Source: Volvox africanus
Taxonomy: Eukaryota > Chlorophyta > Chlorophyceae > Chlamydomonadales > Volvocaceae
Reading direction: 5' to 3'
Assembly: GCA_030268105.1 (NCBI GenBank)
Contig: BSDZ01000094.1
Span: 1,459,001-1,523,000, forward strand
DNA: 64,000 bases
This document shows positions 35,491 to 48,400 of this stretch, piece after piece. The number at the start of each line of letters is the position of its first letter. The stretch's first letter is position 1. The notes under the pieces are model-generated. The model searched no databases. It was given only the letters and a program-made list of their open reading frames with translations, and was not told the origin of the DNA. The position numbers and the translations under genes were made by a program.

Positions 35491-38400
35491 TCAGTCGACA
35501 CGGGCCGCGTCCGCAGCCGCGGAAACCTCCCCATCCACGCCGTCGTAGGTACTTGATGCCACACGCAGACGTGCCTCGTGCTTCAGAACAACTACTCTCC
35601 GAACCAGGTCCTCCTTTAACGGTACCTCGACCTCCGCGCATGCCCAGGCCAATCGCAGCAGGCAGGGGTTGTTGTACTTTGGCACGATGGCCGATGCGTG
35701 TTCCTGCAGCGCTTCAAAAAGACCGCGGTGCTGGTGGCCAAGCTTAGCGTACGCCCACGCGACAACGGATGCGTCCCATGCGCACAGATGCCGCAGTCGG
35801 CCGCGCAGTAGCAACACCGCTGCTGCGTCGAGGAACTCCGGGCAGCGGTGCCCGTGACAGGCCACGGCCCAAAGCGACAACGCCAGCTCGTGGGGTGAGG
35901 TGTGGGGCAGTACCGGCTGCAGCTCCTGGACGAGCAATCGAAACAGCGATTGATTGTACAAGCTGCATTTTGCATAGGACCAGAGCAGTTTAGCCATGCT
36001 TTTTGCGTGGTCACAGGGAGTCGGGCCAGAGCCGCCGTCCCCGTTGAAGCGAGTGACACCGTCGGCATCATCAGTGGAGGAGGCAGCGCGCTGAGGCAGG
36101 ACGCCGGGGCCACCACTACCGCCGGCGTCCAAGGACACCGTGCAGCGTGGCACCGTGGCGGCGGCGCCGACAGCGCCGATGCCGCCGCGCCGGCGAGCGT
36201 CCACAGCGTCGCTACATCCATCTCTTGGCGGCGGCCGGCGCGGCTGTAGCGCCAAGTCTACATCATCATTATGATGGAGAGAAGTAAGCCGCCTCAGCCG
36301 AAGGCGCGGCGCGGGCAACGACTCGTCAGACGCTTCAAGGAGAGGAGGAGAAGTCGGCGTCAAGACAGCCACAGTCTCTGCGAGGGTACTGCTGCTGCTG
36401 CTGCTGCTGCTGTTGCTTTCGCCATCCCCAACGGCGGGAATCAACGCTGCGGAAACAGCGTTGATTGCGACACCACTGATGGCATGCGGCTCCCCAACAA
36501 CGTGTTGCCTCCCATGTTCCTCCCAGCCGGTTCCTCCATGCCATAGTTTCGTTTCCGTCCGCTCCTCACCGCCATCACCGCCTCCTTGAGACGTCGACTG
36601 TGCTTGCCCGAGGGTCTCTGACGCCGCTTCCACCAATACTGCCTCACCCTCCCTGGATTGCCGCTGTTGTTGCTGGTGCTGGTGCTGCCTGCGCCGCCTC
36701 TGCTGATGCCGATGTGACGCCAGCGCCAAGGCAATGTCCGTCTGCTCGTCGAGCAGCTGGGCATACTGCTCCTCCCCATGCAGGTGCTGGTGCGCCTGCT
36801 GCTGCCCATCCTCTTCCTTTTCGAACTCCCCATCAGTTGCCGCCCGATCTGCCGCCGAGACAAACCGTTGATGCATGTCCTCCCCGTGCTGCTGCTGCTG
36901 CTGCCACTGAGACGACGAGCGCTGCGAGTGCGCCAATGCGTCCTGCCGCCGAATTCCAGCAGGTCGCCGATGTCGACGCAACCTGACACGTTCCACGAGT
37001 ACACGCGCCGCCTGTACCAGCAGCTGCCGGTCCTGGCACTTGAGCACAGCCAGGGCCCATACCAGATTGGCGATCTCCATATCGCGGAACTCCCGAAGAC
37101 GCGGCTTGGCCGCATGGCACAGGATCGTCGTCAGGGGTCCGTGGTAGTGCTTCGCGCGCGCAAAAGACCAGAGCAGTGTGCTGATGCCCTGTAATAGTGG
37201 CGGTAGTGATAAGGGACCCCGCGACGCCAGGAGGAAAACGAAATTAAGGGAACGGTGCGCAAACGGCGCGGTAGTGATTACGGTGAAGACAGGTTGACAG
37301 CGGTAGCGTATTGGAGCGTTACTATTGCTAGAAGCTCAACGATCACGACCACTAAAGGCGGGGGATTTGGAAGGGGTTTGCAAGGTTCCTGTTTGTGATT
37401 TAGCTGTAAGGATCAGGAGACGTCATCGCTTAGCAACAAACCATACCATCATGGATGCAAGCGATTCCCGCCCACCATGGGGGCCACCCAGACCCAAGCA
37501 CTGACCCCCGAAAGGCTCCTTTGCCAAAATCACCTTCCATTCGCACCTGCGGACATAACTCGCCGACACATGCGACGGCGGCATTGGCGAGTCCGTTGAG
37601 CAGAATGGGGTTGCAGTACTTTGCAATTCGCACCGCCTCCGCCACCGCTGCCGCCACAACGCAAAGCTCCATCGGGCCCAGCTCGCGCAGCCGCCCCAGC
37701 ACATGCTGTGCCAGCACATCCATCTCCCCTGTGGACACCCGCCGTAAGGCCACTGCCGCCTGCACCAGCTGCGCTAAGCCCGCGGGTGACATGGCATCTA
37801 GTCGCGTCGCACCGCAAGCCGCCGCGAAAATGACTTCCACGGCATCGTATGATACATACAACCCCGCGTTGCGAAGCTCCGAAACGGCCCATAATGTGTT
37901 CGCGATCTCCTGGTCCTTCATGCGGCCGCAGCAGCGCGTGGCTGCATTAAGGAGAGAGTCTAAGGCAGCCGGCGGGAGGGGGCAAGGCTGGAGGCGAGCG
38001 CAAGCCCACAGTGCGTTGGCGACGCCCTGTGGTGTAAGGTCCTCTCGCCGGCACACCTCCGAAACCAGCAACTGGACGGTACTCTCCAACAGCCCAGATC
38101 CGGATCTGGATTCAGACCCACTGCCGCCACCGTCCCAGCTGCTAGCCCCTATTGTGCTGCTGCCGGCGTGCGCCTGTGTGCTACTCGCTTTCGCTTTCAT
38201 TGCAACTAACGCGTCGTTGAGCCCTGCTGTTGAGCTAGGGCGTGTTGACGTATCGGGCCGCTGTGATGCCGCGGTCCAGTGTCCATATCGCCCCGGGTCA
38301 TTTGGACTGTGCTGCCCTTCCGCTAGACCCACCTCGCCTTCAAGATTCCCACCAAAGTCCAACCCCAAAACGCGTGTCCCCCGAACGCCATCGCTGCTGC

Positions 38401-40297
38401 TGCCACCGCCAGCTGTTGCACTCCTGCCAGCCGCCGCTGCGGCCGCTGCCGTCCAAGGATTGTAAGCCGGACCTCTTACTTGCTGCCCATCTAGCGTGCC
38501 CAGCGATACGGGCAACGACAGCGGCAAAGGTAGCACCGCAAAGGCCCATAACGTGTTCACCAGCTCCTGCGTGGCAGCTGTTCGTAGCCCTGAGCCTCCT
38601 GTTGCCCTAGCCGCCGCCAACAGCAACCGCGCCAGGTGCGCCATCAGCTGCGGGTGATTGTGCTGCAGCTTGGCGCACGCCCAGGCCGTGTTCGCGATGT
38701 CCTGGTAGTTGACCACCTCCGGCGGTAGAGCCATCAGTGCCGCTGCAGCGCTGTCAAACAGCTCTTCGCAGTGGCACTGCGCTGTCGCGCACGCCCATAG
38801 CAAATTAGACAGCCCCGACGCGTTGAAATGACGTAGCTGCGGCAAGGCCGCCTGCACAGCCGCCGAAATCATACTGCGATCCTGGCTCGCTGCTGCCACC
38901 GCCCAGGCCAAGTTGTGCAGCTCTTGTGGCTTGAAGTCGTGCAGACGCGCCTTGCCAGCTGCAATGATTGCGGCCCACAGAGACACCTCACGATAGCCCA
39001 GTTTCGCAAGCCCCAACGCAAGATTGGAAAGCTCCTGCGGCGGCGCTGAGAACAGCTTGGCGCCGCCTTGCGCCTGCAGCTGCGTCGCCGCAGCCTGCAG
39101 CAGCTCCGGGTGGTCACGGCTCCCCAGGGAGCCCAGCGCCCACACAACGTTGGCGTATTGTCTAGCGGTATAATGAGGCAGTTGGGCCAGGAAGCCGGAC
39201 ACCAGGTCAGCGAGCAGCGCGGAGGGGCCCAGTGCCGACTGACCCAATCGAAGCTGGGCATGAGGCATGTCGCTATGCAGCTGTGAAGGAGCCGCTGTGC
39301 TTCTCCCTGAGCTGGATCGATAACTGCCATCATTAGGGATATCGCATTGATCATGGGGCCCATGTCGGTTCTGTCCCTGGGTGCTTATAACTCCGCTGTC
39401 GCTGCTGTCGCTGCTCATTCTACCGCTGCTATTGCTACTACTACTTTTACTACTGCTGCTGCTCAACTGTCCTTCGTCCCGGGGGCTGTGTCCTCGTATC
39501 CCCTTATACTGTAACGCGTCCGCTGCCGCTGACGGTGCTGGTCTGTCCTCCGCATCCAAGATAAGGCCCGGTGGCGAGGCAAAACCGCCTGAATGCTGAC
39601 CTAAGGCTTTGTCCTGCTCCGAAGTGGCAGTGGAGCCAGGTGCCAGGAACACTAATTGCTGGTCCATCGGCTCCATCCTTTGTTGCGGCTGGCCTGGCCG
39701 TGACCGCAACCCCTGCCGCAGCCTTTGCCGGCCCCGTTCACCTGCCGATAGCTTTGCGAGCTTCACAATCGCCGCGGAAATGTGTATGGGGTTAAGCCGC
39801 GGGTGGTACTGCCGCACCACGGCCTGCAGCTCGCACGTGGATTGGGTGTGCGTTATGCGCCGGGTGATAGCAGCGGCGTCGCGGCTGTTCATAGCATGTT
39901 GGTTGCGCCATCGGCGGTTACCCAGCCGGCTGTCGCCAATCCGAGCGCTGGTGCTGGGCTCGCTGTCACAGCTGCACTCCCTGCCGTCCCCTGTTGCCTG
40001 CCGCTCCTGAATATGAAGAGTCGGTAGGTCAACAACCTCCCGGGACGAAGCCGACCCGTGAAGAGGAAGAGCATGCTGAATCTCCTGAGGCCGTGGTGGT
40101 AGGTGCTGCAAAGATGCAGGAGGGTTGCACCCGTTGAGGCTTCTCGCGTGACGGTATGGGACGATGCATACGCCCCGGCTCGTCGGGCAAGTCGGGCAAA
40201 CCCCAAGCCCCCCGCACCTGAACTGAAACCTGAAGCCCAATACAGCTACGTGACTGATCGACATGAGAGCTGGACGGATCCGCACCGACAAGGTCAT
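35491..40297 (-). CDS. OPR (octatricopeptide repeat) organelle RNA factor
   Basis: Predicted helical-repeat RNA-binding protein of chloroplast or mitochondrion, the algal class that stabilises, processes or activates translation of specific organelle mRNAs. Two exons, 37547-40297 (917 codons) and 35491-37188 (565 codons plus stop), phase 0, give 1,482 residues. The first about 70 residues have no acidic residue and are rich in R, S and C, so they form a clear transit peptide. The repeat region opens with TCELQAVVRQYHPRLNPIHI. About sixteen degenerate repeats follow, such as RQYANVVWALGSLG, QELSNLALGLAKLGYRE, QDIANTAWACAKLQHNHPQL, QGVANALWACARLQ and MEIANLVWALAVLKCQD. Low-complexity Q/H/R and Ser-rich linkers split the repeats into blocks. 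No RAP domain was seen at the C-terminus. The target RNA cannot be predicted. Confidence 0.87.
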
Positions 40298-41579
40298 CGT
40301 GCAGTTGGGATTTGACAGCCTACAGGGAAAACCTCAACCGTATCCTGCATCTGCCAGCGCTGTCCTTGCAATCCTGCGGTAGCTTACCCGTCGGATAATT
40401 ATACGACTTGTCGAGCAGCAGCGCAAGCCGCGACAGGGACGGGGGCCCCGAGTCCTCCACATTAACTTGCCATCCAGGTTCAAGCACAGCGAAGATGCAA
40501 GTCAAGTATGGCCAAGCTATTTTAAACAAGCTGCAGAACTAAGGATCGTTGCCCTGGAGAGCGCCTGCGTCGCGGAAAGCGCTGCAAGCGGCCGCCTAGC
40601 TACAACCGAGTCCAGCTAGTTTACATTTAATCGCCCTGTAGTCAATAATCTTGGACTGATGAGTTTAAAAGAGGTCGATCCAGTGTTGGCCGGCTGCAAG
40701 CTGAGAAATCGTCGATGCACCCGGTAATGGAAGCGATAGTAGAGAACTTTTGCCTCTCTGTACTTTGAAATGTTGACGGATGCGTGAGCAGAGTTCCTCA
40801 GCGCAAGCGGGGGCACCAAAGAAGACTGTCGTACGCCACGATCTCTTCATTTCCGTTGTCCTCCCATAAACACGGATTAATTTTAAGTGAAATAGTATTG
40901 ATCATTTTGATATACCTTCTGGTAATTATAGCAAACATGATACATTCCATCAGCTATGCTTTGGCTCCATTTCCATCCTTCCAGCACGACGGTCACTGCG
41001 GATATCTAGACTACTTGAGCATGAGGATTCTATGTAATAGGCAATTGCACCATCAAGATTCGGTCAACAAAACTCTTGGCACCTCGTGGGTTAACGAACC
41101 TGCGACAGCTGCGTTGTTAATGCAAATGTCCAATAGTAGTATGAGTTCATTAATAAATCATTTAATTGCATCGTGCACAGCAGCACTTTATCCATTCCTA
41201 AATTGGACCCATGGTTCCTCATGGCCCATTTCTTCATCTATCCCCTTAGCATACAGACCATTGATGCTGCTTAACCAATCGACCACGTGCACGAACAAGC
41301 AAGAAGACAACTAGCAGAAGCAGAGGGAGTAGAGTAAAGACTGCAGCTAAGCCCAATCTCACGAAGCAACAGCGGCGTGCGTGTACACTACACTTCCGTC
41401 ATTCAACACCCCGATGGCAACAGTGCTACCTCCCATCTCATCTGCAAGATGCTCCAGCCAGCGCTTTTTCGATGATCACGCGCTTCCTTGCTGAAATTGT
41501 CCTGCATATTCCTGTCCTGGGGCGTTTCCTCGCTATTATACTCTTACTACATGGCTCGGATATAAGCGGGATCCGCCTT
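40298..41579. other. Intergenic region, AT-rich open frame not accepted
   Basis: Contains the upstream region of the OPR gene and the 3' side of the small plastid-protein gene. An open frame on the plus strand, 40784-41314, is AT-rich, starts with GTG and has one hydrophobic segment; no family recognised. Confidence 0.5.
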
Positions 41580-43226
41580 CTACAGCTCGTTAGAGGTCCC
41601 TTGCAATGAATCCTTGGAGGACTCCTCAGGTTGGGCTGGCGCTTGCATGATCGACGTTTTTAATCCCAGCTTTTTAAGGAGCGCGTCACACTGCTGCAGG
41701 GTTTCCATCTCCTGCAGCAGTGATCAACACATCCGACAGGGGCAACAGATGAAGTAATTTGAATCATCTATGCCTCAGGTCATCAGAACCTTGGAGGCCA
41801 TGCCTGGTCGCATTGCTTCAGGGACCCATCTTTATAATGGCGCCTAAAATTGTCAGGCATCAAACAGGGAGCTTCATCGAGGCCCCATCCCGGATGGGGC
41901 GGGGAAGCTCCTCACCAACAGGTTTTGTGCAACCTCGTGGCTGGAGCTATAAAGACGAGTGCACTCAGGTAGACCACGACGGGCACTGCAGCCGTCCATC
42001 ACCCACACTACGGAGCGCGCTCCACGATTTCCGCGAGCAGAGTTCGTACATATCAGTGAAGTAATAAATAAACACGCACAGCATCCACAAATCTGTAGAT
42101 TCCGCTAACCTAAGCATGAGGCACTCGGTTAAACTAACGCCTCTGAGTTCTTACCCCTTTGCCTTTACTTTTTCTTCGTGCTTCAATATTGTTCCTTTTG
42201 GCCATTGTCACTTCCGTGCATACCATGTTCGTTCTCTGGGGCCACTCACCATGGCGTTAAGGTGGTTGAGCTCGTCCACGGCTGCCCGCACGGCCTTGCC
42301 TAGCTTGGTATTTGGGTTAAGGGCATCCATGTAGCTTCCCGGAACCTGCTGCCCGATAACAGGAAGGATAAGTCGAGGTTAAGGTTACCCGCCGCAGCTG
42401 ATCCATCATAAGATACCATCCACCATAAGCTCATATTGGTCGCCTGGAAAACCCTGCCTGTAGGAAAGCAAGGCTTTCCCACCAAATACTCACGGTCGGA
42501 AACATGCAACGCTCAAAGTGAAATATTTATGGGAGGTAAGGATTACAAAAGTGGTCGCGTGAGCTATGAGCAGCGCCAACTAAGGGTAGCTTACACTCCT
42601 ATTGGTCGCACCCAATAAGGTGTTACAGTAAAGCAAGATTGGCGATGACCCAACTCCGGTTAGATGAAAACTCGGGTCCTATGACTTGATCTTCAGGAGT
42701 TTTGAAGTCATAATCCAGGAAAATCCTGCAGAAGGACGTGGAACTACTATGCGTACACTCTCTCCGCCCAAACCCTGAGGTCTCCCTCCACTCAGACATG
42801 GACTGATGATTTTTCCAAGTATCACACATCAGCGAGGGAACCATATAATGTGGTACTGACGCACCTCTGCATCATCTTCAGGGGGAATACCCACGAACTC
42901 CTGAACACGGCAAGTTATGGCGGACGAGCATTATCGGCGTTATCCGATGGTAGGATTGGTATATATGACAGCCTAAAATTCATGCAGTATAATGTGATAG
43001 TTTGTCAATCCAGCATCCGCACCTCGTCGGAGCCACCAGCTTCTTGGGGTACTGGCTGATTTGCAGCTGTTGCCCGAGCGAATAGGTGATTACGAGGAGC
43101 TCCTGATATTAACAATACTTTGCAAGCTAAACATACTTTGCAAGCTAATTTTGGATGTAATGAGTTAGGCCGGCGTGGGCGGTTAAGCTGGTTGGTCAGC
43201 GACGCATGGCGAAGTACAAGAGCCAT
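41580..43226 (-). CDS. Small probable plastid protein, unknown function
   Basis: Reconstructed from four short phase-0 exons: 43023-43226, 42865-42900, 42250-42345 and 41580-41711, giving 155 residues. Exon 1 starts MALVLRHASLTNQLNRPRRP and has no acidic residue for about 60 positions, a good plastid or mitochondrial transit peptide. It ends GGSDE. Exon 2 encodes only EFVGIPPEDDAE. Exon 3 gives VPGSYMDALNPNTKLGKAVR and AAVDELNHLNAM. Exon 4 gives EMETLQQCDALLKKLGLKTS and an acidic tail to TAG. Each junction has good GT and AG signals (GTGCGG, GTGCGT, GTGAGT). Exon 3 has a tandem CAGCAG acceptor that can add one glutamine. The mature part is mostly amphipathic helix. I recognise no family. Confidence 0.68.
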
Positions 43227-43445
43227 GACGTAAAGGGGCCGATATTATCTTAATTAAAAAGGCAGTAATACGGGTTTGACATGCTACCCAGTCTCCTTGT
43301 GTTCAGTTAGTGTCTCCGCGAGGGTGCATGCCGTACCATGTCTGCGAAGGCCACTTTACTCTTGCACCATTATTGGCTGACTATTTGCATTACATGATTG
43401 CATTATAAACTTTGGTCATCACAGCTCCCACACTTTTGATGGCAT
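43227..43445. promoter_or_regulatory. Possible shared divergent promoter
   Basis: About 220 bp separate the start of the minus-strand plastid-protein gene from the ATG of the plus-strand frame at 43446. If both are real genes this is a bidirectional promoter. The TATAAA at about 43405-43410 (TTGCATTATAAACTT) is oriented to the plus strand. Confidence 0.3.
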
Positions 43446-43916
43446 ATGCACGGCCATCCTAGTAAAACTGGTATCGCGGGTAGGGGCAAGCAATCGTCCG
43501 AAAGCAAGGAAAGAGGTTCCGCAACACCCAAGAGGAGATCGCCACGTTGGGCAACTGAGGGAAACCTTGAGGCTGCGTTGCCTGCATCATTGAAACCGGA
43601 GCATTCACGTGCACGTTGCGACAAAAGTACCAAGGCGCAATTCTCACGACTTTTAACACGTAAACTCAGAGGCCGTCCCTCAAGAAACAAGTCTCAGGGG
43701 CATGTTGTCAAGAGAGTCAACTTTGCACCTGGACCCCTGACTGCGCCAGCTGGTGGACCGGACGGGCATCCAGTTGCCGAAGGACGGATCGCCAAGCCCG
43801 TACGCATCCGTGATGGGAGGTTTACGCGCGGCGTGACGGTTACTAAGAAAGATGTGCAAGAGCTGGAGTTACCGGACCTCTTGGGCAATGAACAGTACCA
43901 TCATTCGATCACGAAG
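43446..43916 (+). CDS. Hypothetical basic protein, first exon only
   Basis: Open from ATG 43446 for 157 codons to a GTACGG donor at 43917. It is rich in K, R, S, G and P (GRPSRNKSQGHVVKRVNFAP) and ends with DVQELELPDLLGNEQYHHSI. No domain recognised. A later basic segment at about 44431-44565, MSASGKQPKRRGAAAVDMGS ending GGRRKRRCGDS and a stop, could be the last exon, but the joining exons were not resolved. Antisense reading gives nothing better. Confidence 0.35.
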
Positions 43917-45453
43917 GTACGGGCATGAACTGGGCCGTGGAAGTGGTTGCGCACATGGGGAGCCTTGGTTTCAAACATGTACCATCTCGGCAGGCCTCGT
44001 ACATGACTCGCAAAATGTGGTGCAATCATGCAACACCCAAAACTGGGCCACTGCCTGGGTCGCTGTGCCAGCGTCTAGGTTGTCGGGTTGGATGGCTTCT
44101 CTTGTCACCCCGGCAAGACCAAGGGCGCACCGTGAAGCTGGTGTGTTATTTCCCTATGGGTTTTGGGATTCGCTTACCACGATGACTTCTTCTCATCTTG
44201 AACCCAGCTCCATGCTTCCATATGGCCCCGTCTCCATGCGTGCGTGGTATCATCCGGATTTCCTCATCAAGATCTGTTTTTTGTTGATCCTGACGTCCTG
44301 TTTCTATCTTTATCCGTGAATATGTGCTGCGTGCATTGGCGGCTCGGTTATGGCATATGGACTGCAGCTCAAGATTCGGGTAGGTCTGTTGCCCTCGAGT
44401 ATCCCCGCACGGCCGCACGTTAGCAGACCCATGAGCGCGTCTGGAAAGCAGCCCAAGCGGCGGGGCGCTGCGGCAGTGGACATGGGCAGCAGCAGCAGCG
44501 GCGCCAGTAGTCGCAGCAGCAGCACAATTGGTGGTCGGCGAAAACGGCGGTGCGGTGACTCGTAAACCGATCGTCAGTCATGTACGCCGCATGGGCATCG
44601 GAAACTGGCTTTACTTCGTCGGGATGTGCGATATTTAAAAGTTGTGGTTGAGGCGGGGGATGGCGCCAACACATTGATTGTGGTGCAACCACGGCGGCTA
44701 CATTCAATCAGGAAGAGGAGAACCTGATATGGGTCAAGACCTGACAGGCTTGTCATGTGCCTGGACGCTGGTCCGTCTTCCTAGACACCAGGCGATGGTC
44801 TAGTAATTGTAGGGGATATGGCTGTGATGCAGTGTTAGCACAATGTAAAGCCTCCTGCACATGGGTAGCCCGCCAAGAGATTAGAGAGTGGTTCTTGGCA
44901 TATGGCACGGGGGGACCCTATTCCAGAAGACGAGCATGCATGTTGCGGCCGCTGTGTGGAGGAGGAGGTGTCATCCCACGTCAAAATGTACGGCACGATG
45001 TGGCGAAATGGATAGACGGTGCGATGGAAGTCTCCATCGTGCGCGGCACAATCGGTACACCTGCTCTGAAGGAGAGGTGAAGCTTTCATGATCTCACCCT
45101 CCGGTTGCGTACCGCATCAGAGCCAGGTGCCCAGCTTGCTCATTCGATTAGGAGCAACAATCTTGTAAGCCCTGTCCATTTCGCAAAGCATACCTTTATT
45201 TGCAAAGTGTTTAAGATGAATACCTCGTTATGGGTGAGCACACAAGCTTACGAGGAGTGACTTGCATGGAGGGTCGTAACTTGTGCCCTGCTAGTATAAT
45301 GCTGGGCATGTAATATTTAGCACAAAAATACGAACTTCGGTAGCCAAAATCCTCATATATTTTTAGCCCTGCTTCCGCACTCGACAGCGTTCGGTTTCCG
45401 TATCATAACAGAATAGCGGATTTCCTCCCCTGCACTCGGGACTATTCACAGAC
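43917..45453. other. Region without resolved gene
   Basis: May hold further exons of the preceding hypothetical gene, and the promoter and 5' UTR of the next gene. A 107-codon ATG frame at 44757-45080 has no recognisable features. Confidence 0.4.
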
Positions 45454-48400
45454 ATGCACGGGTATCAAATTTCAAAGTCAAATGCTTTCATGATGTGGAC
45501 AATGCTCGCAGCTCCGTGGCTGGCGCGCCCGTCTCGACGCGCCGCATCTATACTTTCGAGATGCTGTCCCTCAGCCCTGCAGCAAGATCCATTAGCGCTC
45601 GTTTCCTCTGTAAACATTCGTTTACTTTGGATTGCCCTATTTGATCACAGCGTGGCGCATCGAGCCGCTGCTACACCAACTGTCCAGTCCATCCAGCACG
45701 GTCGCGACTCAGCGAGCGAGTCCCCGTTGGTCTTGCATCAACCATTCCCTCCAATTTCTCCTCCAGTTCCAGTTAGCTATCTAGGGCCCAGCGTTGCCAC
45801 TGCTTTCTGCACTGCCACGGCGCCAGGCCCCGAAGCCCCATCAGCACCCACCCAGGCAACCCCACCCTCACCCCTCCCTACCGAATCTTCGACATCAGAT
45901 CACATTTCCAGCGCCTTCACCATCCCAGTCGCCGCCCCCGTTACTCAGTCCGCTGCTGAACGAGATCCACCGCCATCACCAGCCCCTGCTGATGCCAATC
46001 CTGACGCCAGCGCCCTCGCAGCCGCTTTTTTCGACCCCGGCCCTAGCCATGGGCCAAGCGTTGAGGTGTTACAGCTTATGGGCCAGATCCGACGCAGCCG
46101 CAGCGCAGTAGACTTGCGGCTGCTATTGACCCGACAGGCAGCCTTGGCGGACCACCTCGCCCTGGTAGCCGCGATGACCCGTCTGACGCAGGTACGCGGG
46201 CAAAGGAGGAGGAGGCTAACTGGTCTTTTCCGCCGTACCATACTGGGAGCAAGCAAGCACCTGGCTCTGGGCAGTTAAGGGAAGCGAGGAAAGGAAGCCC
46301 TTCATCACAAGCTGGGCGGGACGGGGACATGTTGGCATGAGCGATACATGCATAACAGAATGAGAAGGAAGGAAGAAGTAATACCGGGAGGGCGGGGCGG
46401 GGCGCTTTTCTATTTAACACGCGGCGAGGAGGCCTAGGGGTGCTGCAGAATTCTGTATGAATGGAAATGGACGCTGCTGCCGCCGCATGAGCTGCTCCCT
46501 ACTGCGTTCCAAAGCATCACAACGATACAATAATTCACGAACAGGGCGGCCGCCATCCAGCCTCAGGCGCTGAGGGAAAACAAATGGCAAGTTGTTGCCT
46601 CTCGGAAAAGCCACAATCCAAACCCCGATATCGCAATCGTACGACCCAAACCCCGATGATGTCGACCAAAACCCCAGCGACACCCCTGCCCCTTCCTTTG
46701 CTGGTGGTCCTCGTATGTCGTTTCCGCCACTTAGTCGTACCATTTCCCTGCGTGACCTACAGGTCACGCACACACATGTGCGCGTCCGCACCTGCAGGCA
46801 TATACCTGCGCACATATATCCTGTTTCGGCTTATTTGCTCTTCATATAATAGCAGCGATGTATCGATATGCTTCCCTTCCCGATAATGCACACGTGGCTA
46901 TGTGCCACCCTTTCTAATACCCCGCTCAGCTATCGGCCGCCAGTAGACGCGCCACCGACCGCACAGCCCAGTTGGAGCTGGTTCTCGAGCTGGCGGAGAC
47001 ACTAGCGTTTTCGGCGCACCTCCCTCGCTGTGGTGCCCGGCAGCTGGGTACCTGCCTTCACAGCCTGGCTGAGCTGGGAGTGGTACCCAGCGAAAAGCTG
47101 TGGGAGGCGCTGCTTGATGCGCTGTGTACGGATCGGTCCGCTTTGCTGGTGGCGGGCAATGCAGTGGTGGGTTTGGTCCGTCAGGGGGAGGAGGGAGGGT
47201 ATGGTACCATGCCGGCCGTGTCGAAACCCCATTTTAACCGATTCCGCCCGGGAATTGAGATCGTTCGTTTGCATACTTCCTATTTGTAGGCCCATTCCTT
47301 CATCAACATATACTTATATATCTTATCATTCCTTCATATTTCGCCTAGTTATGTGTTGTTTAAGTTTTGTAAAGGAGACAGGAAATGGAGTTGAAAACTC
47401 GGAGGCCTCCAGAAGGCCCGTATCTACAGGCTATGGGTTGTCCCCGTAAGGCTTGTTCCCGAATCGACTCCCATATCAGGACGTATCGGTATTAGCGCTG
47501 GCGCTCGCCCGTCTCAACTGCTCCAGCCGACGTGCCTGGCGCGCTGTGGCGCGGGGCGTAGAAGCCCACTCAGCTTCCATGTCGCCACAGCACGTAGCCA
47601 ACACGCTATCGGCGCTAGCACGGGCAGGAGCGCATGAGCATCGCGCCGCGTTTGCCAGCCTGCTCAGCCGCGCAATAACAGATATGGACGCCCTATCTGG
47701 GCGCAATCTGGCGAATGCCCTCTGGGCGTCTATTCGGCATTTGGAAGCCCTCGGTGGATTAGCACAGGAGGGTGCGCCGAAAATTCGAGCCACTGAGTGT
47801 GCGGAGGAAGGGAAGAAAGATGAAACTTTTTATGTCAACGCGGGTTCGAATCCCGCAGATGACGTGTCTGATATAGCGCAGATCTTGGCATTTTCGGCTG
47901 CGCTAGCTCGGCGGCTCCCGGAGCGACTGCGGCAGTGTCCACCAACAGAGCTGGCCGGCGTTGCGTGGTCCTTGGACCGGCTGGGATGGAGGGAGTGGTC
48001 CGTATGGAGCAGCCTGGGCGCTCAACTACGATTAAGTGCAGGTAGTGCGACCCAGATGCCTGATATCGTGCGCAATGCCAACGGTGCTCTTCAATGTGCC
48101 TAGCTCGGTGTCCACCACCGCGGCGCCCAAGGCCAGCTGGACTCTTCACTTTGCGTGTGCTGGACGTCCGACCACTGTAGCACGTCTTGACTCCTAGGTC
48201 TTCACGTTTCCATCGGGGGCAGGGCCAGGTGGTGGGTTCCTAGTGGCTTTCCATTCGCCATGACTGTTTTAGTTTTTGCTTTTGGCCTTCCCTGCAGTTC
48301 TAGCACTCAGCTTTTCATATCCACCGTTGCTGACATCCCGTTCAACACCTACATTTTTTATGAAGCGCGTTGTGCGGTTCAAACTTATGTATGGAATATC

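Noticed and set aside
40784..41314. 176-codon AT-rich plus-strand frame with a hydrophobic segment
   Set aside because: Starts at GTG, no family recognised, no splice support; an organelle-DNA insertion was considered but could not be shown.
47760..47865. Functional tRNA gene
   Set aside because: T-arm is perfect, but no acceptor stem pairs and spacing to the A-box is too long for a normal tRNA; it lies in a coding exon.
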